Source: Porphyromonadaceae bacterium UBA4259 (lineage in GTDB: Bacteria > Bacteroidota > Bacteroidia > Bacteroidales > Muribaculaceae). Taken from it: a DNA stretch of 10,428 bases. The position numbers were made by a program, and so were the translations under genes. How positions within the stretch are numbered: position 1 is the first letter of the stretch; every line of letters begins with the position of its first letter. The stretch is from the NCBI GenBank assembly GCA_002396125.1, contig DGWL01000020.1, positions 1 through 10,428 on the forward strand, written 5' to 3'. Positions 1 to 5,426 of this stretch are shown in pieces. Under the pieces are notes generated by a model. That model was not told the origin of the DNA. It did not search any database and saw only the letters and a program-made list of their open reading frames with translations.

Positions 1-1
1 G

Positions 2-256
2 AGTGACACTAAATTATATAAGGAAATGACTGACTATGGAAGCAAATACACTGGATTGATAACCGACCAGTGGCAAGAATTTGCTAATAATATGGTGGTG
101 GACAGCATGGGGGAGGTGGTGCAGGAGCTCAGCTACGACGGGCTCAACCGCCTTGTGTCGACACCTGCAGGCAGTGTCACCAGCGACGGCAAGGGCAATA
201 TCACGGCTCTTGACGGAGCGGGAGGCTTCGGCTACGCCTCGAGCCGTGAACTGTAG
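2..256 (+). CDS. RHS/YD-repeat protein fragment, open at left edge
   Basis: The reading frame is open from the window edge, so the true start may lie outside. An ATG at 26 preceded by AAGGAA could also be a start. The C-terminal half reads like YD repeats of RHS-type surface or secreted proteins: DSMGEVVQELSYDGLNRL is a typical YDGLNRL unit, followed by GSVTSDGKGNITAL and then GAGGFGYAS. In intact family members such units repeat tens of times and lead to a core-closing domain. Here the frame stops at TAG (254-256) in the middle of a repeat, without a closing domain or a C-terminal toxin tip. About the first 85 bases are AT-rich and do not look like YD repeats, while 100-250 is GC-rich, so the fragment may be a composite left by recombination. 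I see it as a decayed remnant or the truncated end of a larger RHS gene. No function should be assumed. Confidence 0.5.
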   Translation, partial: SDTKLYKEMTDYGSKYTGLITDQWQEFANNMVVDSMGEVVQELSYDGLNRLVSTPAGSVTSDGKGNITALDGAGGFGYASSREL

Positions 257-292
257 CCATGCTGGTTTTGACCTGTTTTTTTTTGTATATAT

Positions 293-326
293 AAAAAAAG
301 AAATCCCTGGCTCATCGCCGGGGATT
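293..326 (-). terminator. intrinsic terminator, minus strand
   Basis: Bases 302-311 (AATCCCTGGC) pair with 317-326 (GCCGGGGATT) in a 10-bp stem with one G-U pair and a 5-base loop. Read on the minus strand the hairpin is followed by TTTCTTTTTTT, a proper U-tract. On the plus strand it is followed by GCTTAACTAATT, so it is not a plus-strand terminator, although it could be a leader hairpin. Confidence 0.65.
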
Positions 327-344
327 GCTTAACTAATTAACTTT

Positions 345-439
345 CTAATACCATTAACATAAACCTTAAAACAATGAAAAGAATTACGTCTCACGACGTG
401 ATGTGATTTCATAACCTTAAAAAACTAATACCATGAAAA
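345..439. repeat. duplicated leader-like motifs in the gene-free stretch
   Basis: Plus-strand CTAATACCAT occurs at 345-354 and 425-434. ATAAACCTTAAAA (359-371) and ATAACCTTAAAA (from 411) form a second pair, and ATGAAAA occurs at 374-380 and 433-439. The motif order differs between the copies, so this is not a simple tandem duplication. Both ATGAAAA sites open very short frames (11 codons at 374-406 and 8 codons from 433, counting stops), too short to call as genes. The rest of 257-608 holds the small RNA parts and the tamL promoter; I see nothing else in it. Confidence 0.5.
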
Positions 440-445
440 CTGATG

Positions 446-475
446 CAAAGGTATAATGTTTTGTGTTATAAAACA
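446..475 (-). promoter_or_regulatory. Bacteroidetes promoter for the candidate small RNA
   Basis: The minus strand reads TACCTTTG at 453-446, an exact TAnnTTTG -7 element followed by CA, as at the other promoters here. The -33 box is poor: the best candidate is TGTT at 475-472, with an 18-base spacer. No minus-strand protein gene lies downstream, which supports a non-coding product. Confidence 0.55.
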
Positions 476-576
476 TAATTTTGGGGCAGAAAAAGGCGAT
501 TATTTAACAATATTTAAGGAAAACGCATTGTTTTTCATTGCTGTCGTGGCTTTATGAAACTTTTATTGGCTATTCT

Positions 577-607
577 TTTGCCGTTAAATTTAAAGGTGGT
601 AACTTTG
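577..607 (+). promoter_or_regulatory. tamL promoter (TTTG-N19-TAACTTTG)
   Basis: TTTG at 577-580 and TAACTTTG at 600-607 are separated by exactly 19 bases, the spacing known for the Bacteroidetes primary sigma factor. Transcription should start near 611-615. This excludes an ATG at 609 as a useful start codon and points to the ATG at 624, leaving a leader of about 10 bases. Confidence 0.8.
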
Positions 608-623
608 CATGATATTTAGTAAT

Positions 624-2960
624 ATGGCAAGAAATGGGCACAAAATTTGGAAGTTGATGCTGGTGCTGGCAATGGCGCTGGTGGTTGTGGCGTGTGCCTC
701 GACCAAGCATGTGCCCGACGGGCAATATCTGCTCGACAAGACCAAAATCAACATTGCCGACAAGGAGCATAGCGATGGACTCAATACCCAAGAGCTGGTC
801 AACTACCTGCGCCAGACCGAAAACCACAAGGTGCTGGGAGGCTTCAAGATGCAACTTGCCATCTACAACATCTCGGGCAAGGACTCCACCAACTGGTTCA
901 ACAAGTGGATTCGCCGCGTGGGAACGCCACCTGTGATTTACGACTCCACGCTCACCATGGCAAGTGAGAACCAGCTGCAGCGGGCACTCATCAACAAGGG
1001 CTACCTCAAGAGCAATGTGACCAGTGATGTGCATCTCAACGCCAAGAAAAAGAAAGCGCAAGTCGACTACAACATCACCCTGAATGAGCCTTACCGCATC
1101 CGCTCCATCAGCTATGACATCAAGAACGACAGCCTCAGGCAACTGATTCTTGCCGACAGTGCTTTGTTCCCCGTGAAAACTAAATCGCTCCTTGACCACA
1201 ACAAGCTAGACGACGAGCGTGATATAATTGTGCAAAAGCTCAGGAATAATGGCTACTATGCCTTCAATAAGAATTATATCACCTTCCTTGCCGACACAGC
1301 CGCCGGTTCGCGCGAGGTGGATCTCACTCTCACACTGAGTGACAAGATTCAGGACTTACCTCACATTCCACACGTCGAGAATCACAGGCAATTCTATGTG
1401 CGTGACGTGATTTTCGTTACAAGCTACGACGCTGTGACGATGCAAAACGGCGTGTATGGCGACACTGCCACTTGCAACGGCATCACTGTGCTCTATGGCG
1501 ATGAACGATATATCGACAAGAGGATTCTCGACGAGAACTGCTTCATTCGCCCCGGTTCACTCTATAATGCCGCCGATGTCGACCGCACCTACAAGGCACT
1601 GGGCCGCCTGGGCATCATCAAGTTTATCAACATCGACATGAAACCCGTGGGGGAGGTTGGGGGAGACCTGTGGGTCGACGCCTTTATCCTGCTCAACCGC
1701 GACAAGTCGCAGACCATCTCTTTCTCGCTTGAGGGAACCAACAGCGCGGGCGACCTGGGATTTGGCATAGGTGCCGACTATCAGCACCGCAACATTTTTA
1801 AGGGTTCCGAGATTCTCAATGTCAAGTTCAAGGCTTCCTACGAGAGTCTCTCGGGCGACTTGAGCGGTCTCATCAACGATAACTATAGCGAGTACACGGG
1901 CGACGTGGGCATCACCTTCCCAAAGTTCAAGATGCCTTTCTTGCGCGAGAGCTTCAAGCGCCGCATTCAGGCTTCTACCGAGTTCATGACGAGCTTCAAC
2001 TACCAGGAGCGACCCGAGTACACCCGCGTGATTGCCGGTGTGGGGTGGAAATACATCTGGAGTGAGCGCAACAATCAGATGCGACACACCTTCAACCTGG
2101 TGGACCTGAGCTATGTGTACTTGCCCAGGAGCAAGTCAAATTTTCTCGACAGCATCACCAATCCACTGCTGCGCTACTCCTATGAGAACCACTTGATTAT
2201 GCGCATGGGTTACACATTCTACAAGACCAACAAGCGTGTGGTTAACCCACTCACCCCGGTGTCGCAAAACAATATCTACACAATTCGTGCCTCGGCCGAG
2301 ACTGCTGGCAACTTGCTCTATGGTTTCTCGCATCTTTTTAACCAAAAGCGTGAAGCTGACGACAGCTACAAGATTTTCGGCACGCGCTACTCGCAGTACA
2401 TCAAGCTCGATGGCGACTTCTCGCTCACTCATTACCTGAGCGAGCGCAGCTCGGTGGCGCTGCATGCCGGAATTGGTGTGGCGGTGCCCTACGGCAACAG
2501 CACGGTGCTGCCTTTTGAGAAACGATTCTACTCGGGTGGCGCCAACAGTGTGAGAGGGTGGGGCGTGCGCACCCTGGGACCCGGCAGCTTCGACGGCAAG
2601 AAGGCGCAAAACAGTTTCATCTATCAGTGTGGCGACGTGCGCCTCGACTTCAACATCGAGTATCGTTGCAAACTCTTCTGGGTTCTTGAGCTTGGAGCTT
2701 TCATCGACGTGGGTAACGTGTGGACAATCAAGGAATATGAGAATCAGCCTGGCGGCGTTTTCAAGTTCAACAAGTTTTATGAGCAGCTTGCCGCAAGCTA
2801 CGGCTTGGGCCTGCGCATGAATTTCACCTATTTCTTGTTGCGCTTCGACGTGGGCATGAAGGCCCACAACCCGGCATCGGGACAGGAGCACTGGCCTCTG
2901 TTCACACCATCGCTGAAGCGCGACGCCGAGCTGCACTTCTCGGTAGGTTATCCATTTTGA
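624..2960 (+). CDS. tamL: TamL-type Omp85 outer-membrane assembly lipoprotein
   Basis: This is a 778-residue Omp85-superfamily barrel carrying a lipoprotein signal, the combination known in Bacteroidetes as TamL, thought to work with the periplasm-spanning protein TamB in outer-membrane assembly. The start at 624 gives MARNGHK, a hydrophobic segment and a lipobox VVAC with Cys24. Just after it, VPDGQYLLDK (about 30-39) is the typical entry to the first POTRA-like domain. POTRA-like sequence runs to about 360. The C-terminal barrel begins near SFSLEGTNSAGDLGFG and contains the Omp85 hallmark FYSGGANSVRGW, with VRGW at 643-646. It ends in VGYPF, a C-terminal aromatic beta-signal. A BamA identity is less likely because of the lipobox. 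TamB is not in the window. A longer frame opens at 609, but the promoter argues against it. Long open frames antisense to this gene are codon-bias shadows. Confidence 0.88.
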   Translation: MARNGHKIWKLMLVLAMALVVVACASTKHVPDGQYLLDKTKINIADKEHSDGLNTQELVNYLRQTENHKVLGGFKMQLAIYNISGKDSTNWFNKWIRRVGTPPVIYDSTLTMASENQLQRALINKGYLKSNVTSDVHLNAKKKKAQVDYNITLNEPYRIRSISYDIKNDSLRQLILADSALFPVKTKSLLDHNKLDDERDIIVQKLRNNGYYAFNKNYITFLADTAAGSREVDLTLTLSDKIQDLPHIPHVENHRQFYVRDVIFVTSYDAVTMQNGVYGDTATCNGITVLYGDERYIDKRILDENCFIRPGSLYNAADVDRTYKALGRLGIIKFINIDMKPVGEVGGDLWVDAFILLNRDKSQTISFSLEGTNSAGDLGFGIGADYQHRNIFKGSEILNVKFKASYESLSGDLSGLINDNYSEYTGDVGITFPKFKMPFLRESFKRRIQASTEFMTSFNYQERPEYTRVIAGVGWKYIWSERNNQMRHTFNLVDLSYVYLPRSKSNFLDSITNPLLRYSYENHLIMRMGYTFYKTNKRVVNPLTPVSQNNIYTIRASAETAGNLLYGFSHLFNQKREADDSYKIFGTRYSQYIKLDGDFSLTHYLSERSSVALHAGIGVAVPYGNSTVLPFEKRFYSGGANSVRGWGVRTLGPGSFDGKKAQNSFIYQCGDVRLDFNIEYRCKLFWVLELGAFIDVGNVWTIKEYENQPGGVFKFNKFYEQLAASYGLGLRMNFTYFLLRFDVGMKAHNPASGQEHWPLFTPSLKRDAELHFSVGYPF

Positions 2961-2974
2961 TTATTTTTTATGGC

Positions 2975-3011
2975 TGACAGTGCAGGGTTCATGTGGTGAA
3001 CCCCACTGTCA
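2975..3011 (+). other. intergenic 14-bp hairpin without U-tract
   Basis: Between tamL and the phosphatase gene, 2976-2982 (GACAGTG) pairs with 3004-3010 (CACTGTC) and 2985-2991 (GGGTTCA) with 2997-3003 (TGAACCC). There is a two-base bulge (CA) and a TGTGG loop, and 2975-3011 adds one more pair. Neither strand has a T-tract after it, so it is not a classic intrinsic terminator. It lies 22 bases upstream of the next start codon and could stabilise or process a shared mRNA. No separate promoter is visible for the downstream gene. Confidence 0.6.
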
Positions 3012-3032
3012 ACTGTTAACCGACAACCGCAT

Positions 3033-3701
3033 ATGAAACAACTGGTAATATTCGACCTCGACGGCACTTTGCTCAACACCATCAAGGATTTGGGCAATGC
3101 GGCCAACTATGCCCTTGATCGCAATGGCTTTCACACTCACAGCATCGCATCCTATCCCTTCTTTGTGGGCAATGGGGTGAGACGGCTTATTGAGCGCGTT
3201 CTCCCCGAGGACGCACGCAAGAAAAACACCATTGTTGAAGCCATGCTCAAGGATTTCAAGCAGTACTACAACGAGCACAATGTCGACCTCACCAAGCCCT
3301 ACGACGGCGTCGACGACATGTTGCGACAGCTGCAGGAGCAAGGCGTGAAACTCGCGGTGGCGAGCAATAAATACCAGCAAGCTACCGAGAAGATTATCAA
3401 CCACTTCTTTCCTCACATTGACTGGGTGGCAATTGAGGGGCAAAAGGACAATGTGCCGGTTAAGCCCGACCCCAGTGTGCTCTTCATGATTCTTGCACAG
3501 GCGCGCATTGCCAAGCAAGACACACTCTATGTGGGCGACTCGGGCATCGACATGGAAGCCGCGCGACGCGCTTGTGTCGACTCGGCCGGCGTTACTTGGG
3601 GATTCCGTCCTGTCAAGGAACTTGTGGAATACAATGCCAACGTGATCATCAACCGTCCTAACGATTTGCTCCCTATAGTAGAGAACGGCTTGCCTCTTTA
3701 G
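3033..3701 (+). CDS. HAD-superfamily phosphatase, phosphoglycolate phosphatase-like
   Basis: This is a 222-residue cytosolic hydrolase of HAD subfamily IA, the usual length for phosphoglycolate phosphatase-like enzymes. All four HAD motifs are visible. Motif I is DLDGTLLNT, with nucleophile Asp8 and acid/base Asp10. Motif II is AVASNKY, with Ser111. Motif III is Lys144 in VKPDPS. Motif IV is YVGDSGIDM, with Asp169 and Asp173 for magnesium. An alpha-helical cap lies between motifs I and II (about 16-90). The family removes phosphate from small phosphorylated metabolites. 2-Phosphoglycolate is a reasonable guess, but substrate cannot be read from sequence here; pyrophosphatase or sugar-phosphatase activity is possible. 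The gene starts 72 bases after tamL with only a hairpin between, so cotranscription is likely. No good terminator follows it: only a weak 6-bp stem (TTTTCA/TGAAAA) within 3703-3720. Confidence 0.85.
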   Translation: MKQLVIFDLDGTLLNTIKDLGNAANYALDRNGFHTHSIASYPFFVGNGVRRLIERVLPEDARKKNTIVEAMLKDFKQYYNEHNVDLTKPYDGVDDMLRQLQEQGVKLAVASNKYQQATEKIINHFFPHIDWVAIEGQKDNVPVKPDPSVLFMILAQARIAKQDTLYVGDSGIDMEAARRACVDSAGVTWGFRPVKELVEYNANVIINRPNDLLPIVENGLPL

Positions 3702-3744
3702 ATTTTCAGTATTGTGAAAAAATTAAAAAAAAATCACCAAAAAT

Positions 3745-3775
3745 TTTGCGGATTAATAAATTTGCATTACCTTTG
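3745..3775 (+). promoter_or_regulatory. promoter of the tRNA-Val gene
   Basis: TTTG at 3745-3748 and TACCTTTG at 3768-3775 have the canonical 19-base spacer. The expected start near 3780-3783 leaves a 5' leader of about 18 bases for removal by RNase P. Confidence 0.82.
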
Positions 3776-3799
3776 CATCGCTTTTCCAGTTTAAAGCAT

Positions 3800-3874
3800 G
3801 GGTGCTTAGCTCAGCTGGTTCAGAGCATCTGCCTTACAAGCAGAGGGTCGGCGGTTCGAATCCGTCAGCACCCA
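3800..3874 (+). tRNA. tRNA-Val (anticodon TAC)
   Basis: This is a complete 75-base cloverleaf. The acceptor stem GGGTGCT (3800-3806) pairs with AGCACCC (3867-3873), with discriminator A3874. The D arm is GCTC/GAGC. The anticodon stem TCTGC/GCAGA holds loop CTTACAA, so the anticodon is T3835-A3836-C3837, reading valine GUA and related codons. The T arm GGCGG/CCGTC carries loop TTCGAAT. The next bases are CCC, so the 3' CCA is not encoded and must be added after transcription. The gene stands alone between its own promoter and terminator. Confidence 0.97.
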
Positions 3875-3882
3875 CCCAAGAG

Positions 3883-3917
3883 AACTGCTGATAATCGGTT
3901 GATTATCAGCAGTTTTT
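3883..3917 (+). terminator. intrinsic terminator after tRNA-Val
   Basis: A perfect 14-bp stem (3883-3896 with 3901-3914) closed by GGTT is followed by TTT, giving five T in a row from the end of the stem. It lies 9 bases after the tRNA. On the minus strand there is no T-tract, so it probably does not terminate the convergent protease transcript. The remaining stretch 3918-3997 shows nothing recognisable. Confidence 0.85.
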
Positions 3918-3997
3918 ATGCTTTGGTCTGTGATGTTGTTGTAGGAGTGGGGATTTTGTTGATTGTCTAAAGAATTAAGCTTGTTCCCTGGTATTTA

Positions 3998-5278
3998 TCA
4001 CTTGCCCAGCAGGATGTTGTAGAGCATTGTCACGTCCGACGAATTGATGTGGCCGTCGTTGTTGACGTCGCTGGTGCTCTCGTGTGAGGTGTCACCGTTG
4101 AGAATGTAACGATAGATAGCTGTCACATCGGCCGAGTTGACAACGCCGTCGCTATTAACGTCGCCGATGATGGCCTCGCGCTTAGGGTATAGGTCAAGGT
4201 ACATGCCTTGCCAGTCGTCGAATGAGAGTTTGCCCACAGTGAGCGTGGCTATATCGAAATAGCCGTCTTCACGCCCTTGCCAGCCCCAGTTCACGTGCAC
4301 CAGTCCGTTTTCGTCATAGCCGTCGATGATGAAGTTGTGACCCACCAGGATGCCTACTTCAAAGTTTATGTCCTTGCCAGAGTAGAGCACAGGATGTCCT
4401 GCGTTGAGCATGGTGTAGACCATCTCCATCCATTCCTCGTCGTTGTAGAGCGGGCGGTTGAGCAGGCGGGCACTGTCGTTGTAGTTGAAGTGGTTCTTGA
4501 AAGCATTGAGGATGTCTTCGTCGAAGGTGCTTCCACCAAGCCCATTCCAATTGGTCTTAGCGGCAACTGCGGCATGATAACACAGCAGTGCCACCGCTTC
4601 GCCATTTTCCCGGGTATACTCGCCGTTGTAGTCGTCAATCATCTTGTCCCACTCATAGGTGGCGCTCTCAAAGTCGACACTGAGTGTCACATTGGCCTGG
4701 TCATATTTCACGACCACTTGCGCGCTGCCTGTGCCATGCATGGGATGCCGGTAGTAGTTCATGATTTGTGCCATTGCCGCAGGGCCGCAACCCACGGCAT
4801 TGTGAGTGGAGTCGGGGATATAGATGCCATATTGCGTCAAGTCGGGATTATATTCCATGAACGGGCACATGTAGCGGAATGGCTCATTCTGCCCCCACTT
4901 GGTGGTGATGAGCGGTGCCACGCTTGGAGCAAAACGCGCCGGGTCGGGCTTGGGAGTGTCTTTGAGTCGGGATTTCTTCACTGCATTAAGCCACCAATTG
5001 AAGCCGGGGTTGCGGCTCGACAAGTCTAGGCTCCCACTTGGCGAATAGGCCAGCACTTGGGGCGCATGCTCATCTCTTGAGACAATGGCGAAACCACCAT
5101 TGGTGCTATTGTAGGCAGCAATCGATTGATAACTTGCCACGAGCTCTACCTCGCCTGCTGACTTGAGCGCTCGCATCGCTGCTTTGCGCATTGCGGCATT
5201 GTCGGCTGTGGCTCCCCATGCCGAAGTTGCAATGGCTATAAATCCCAACAATAGGATTAATTTGTTTTTTGATACCAT
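3998..5278 (-). CDS. secreted C10 cysteine protease (streptopain-like) with dockerin
   Basis: This 426-residue secreted protein belongs to peptidase family C10 (SpeB of Streptococcus; interpain A and Bfp proteases of Bacteroidales). It has a signal peptide (MVSKNKLILLLGFIAIATSA), then a Spi-like propeptide (about 43-120; GGFAIVSRDEHAPQVLAYS). The catalytic domain opens with LITTKWGQNEPF. Catalytic Cys164 lies in NAVGCGPAAMAQIMNYY and His314 in VGHNFIIDGYD, with the NWGW segment at 330-333. The last 55 residues are a type I dockerin with two calcium-loop repeats, GDVNSDGVVNSADV (372-385) and SDVNNDGHINSSDV (403-416). No type 9 secretion domain follows it. The family hydrolyses host or dietary proteins after self-cleavage of the propeptide. 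The open frame extends to 5299, but that ATG lies inside the promoter -7 element, so I start at 5278. No small C10 inhibitor gene is seen next to it. Confidence 0.9.
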   Translation of the reverse strand: MVSKNKLILLLGFIAIATSAWGATADNAAMRKAAMRALKSAGEVELVASYQSIAAYNSTNGGFAIVSRDEHAPQVLAYSPSGSLDLSSRNPGFNWWLNAVKKSRLKDTPKPDPARFAPSVAPLITTKWGQNEPFRYMCPFMEYNPDLTQYGIYIPDSTHNAVGCGPAAMAQIMNYYRHPMHGTGSAQVVVKYDQANVTLSVDFESATYEWDKMIDDYNGEYTRENGEAVALLCYHAAVAAKTNWNGLGGSTFDEDILNAFKNHFNYNDSARLLNRPLYNDEEWMEMVYTMLNAGHPVLYSGKDINFEVGILVGHNFIIDGYDENGLVHVNWGWQGREDGYFDIATLTVGKLSFDDWQGMYLDLYPKREAIIGDVNSDGVVNSADVTAIYRYILNGDTSHESTSDVNNDGHINSSDVTMLYNILLGK

Positions 5279-5296
5279 AATGGTTAATATTTGCTG

Positions 5297-5327
5297 CAAA
5301 TTTAAACTATTTTTATGACAAAATCAA
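5297..5327 (-). promoter_or_regulatory. promoter of the C10 protease gene
   Basis: The minus strand reads TAAATTTG at 5304-5297, with TTGA at 5327-5324 exactly 19 bases upstream. Transcription should begin near 5289-5293, leaving a leader of about 11-15 bases before the ATG at 5278. A second TTTG at 5322-5319 has a 14-base spacer, which fits less well. Confidence 0.65.
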
Positions 5328-5403
5328 TGATTCGTTTTTTTGTTTAGAAAGTTCTGTCGCAAAAGTTTTATATTCAATAATCGCTCTATTTGGAAATTTT
5401 CTA

Positions 5404-5411
5404 TACCTTTG
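5404..5411 (+). promoter_or_regulatory. -7 element of the lipoprotein gene promoter
   Basis: TACCTTTG followed by CA is an exact -7 element. No good -33 box sits at the 19-base distance; the nearest TTTG (5389-5392) is only 11 bases away, so strength may depend on other factors. The predicted start near 5416-5420 excludes the ATG at 5340 and supports the ATG at 5427, with a very short leader. Confidence 0.65.
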
Positions 5412-5426
5412 CAAAAAAATGATTTT

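Larger units (their letters stand above)
293..440 (-). ncRNA. candidate minus-strand small RNA, about 145 nt
   Basis: On the minus strand a TACCTTTG promoter (453-446) is followed by about 145 bases with no plausible protein, ending in an intrinsic terminator (326-293). The start is estimated at 437-441 from the promoter position. Inside, the motif ATGGTATTAG occurs twice (434-425 and 354-345), and TTTTAAGGTT followed closely by ATG also occurs twice. A hairpin ACGTC-GTGA-GACGT (386 to 399 on the plus strand, read in reverse) is closed by a GNRA tetraloop. Promoter, internal structure and terminator in the right order and orientation make this a coherent transcription unit. Known Bacteroides parallels are small RNAs antisense to susC-like leaders, such as DonS of B. 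fragilis; membership in that group is inference. The alternative is that the plus strand is the functional one, as an outer-membrane gene leader. Confidence 0.5.

Noticed and set aside
257..300. Plus-strand terminator for the RHS fragment (run of T at 276-284)
   Set aside because: No stable hairpin precedes the T-run on the plus strand; the only strong hairpin here (302-326) has its T-tract on the minus strand.
302..439. CRISPR-like or mobile-element end repeats
   Set aside because: The repeated motifs are only about 10 bases long, occur twice in altered order and have no regular spacers, terminal inverted repeats or transposase nearby.
570..1199. Long minus-strand open frame opposite the start of tamL
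   Set aside because: It lies wholly antisense to a well-supported gene, has no recognisable domain or promoter, and matches what biased codon use produces. The same applies to the minus-strand frames at 1557-2087 and 2136-2936.
3009..3518. Minus-strand open frame opposite the HAD phosphatase
   Set aside because: The sense strand carries all four HAD motifs; the antisense product has no signal peptide, motif or promoter.
3800..3874. tRNA as an integration (attachment) site for a mobile element
   Set aside because: No repeated copy of the tRNA 3' end and no integrase gene is seen in the window; the flanking genes look like ordinary chromosome.
3746..3970. Plus-strand frame of 74 codons across the tRNA
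   Set aside because: It runs through the tRNA-Val gene, its promoter and its terminator, which explain the sequence completely.
4277..5029. 250-codon plus-strand frame inside the C10 protease gene
   Set aside because: It is antisense to the catalytic domain, and its valine- and histidine-rich product is typical of a shadow frame. The protease reading is certain from its motifs.
5340..5426. 29-residue N-terminal extension of the lipoprotein
   Set aside because: It lies upstream of and within the TACCTTTG promoter, and it would bury the lipoprotein signal peptide that begins at 5427.
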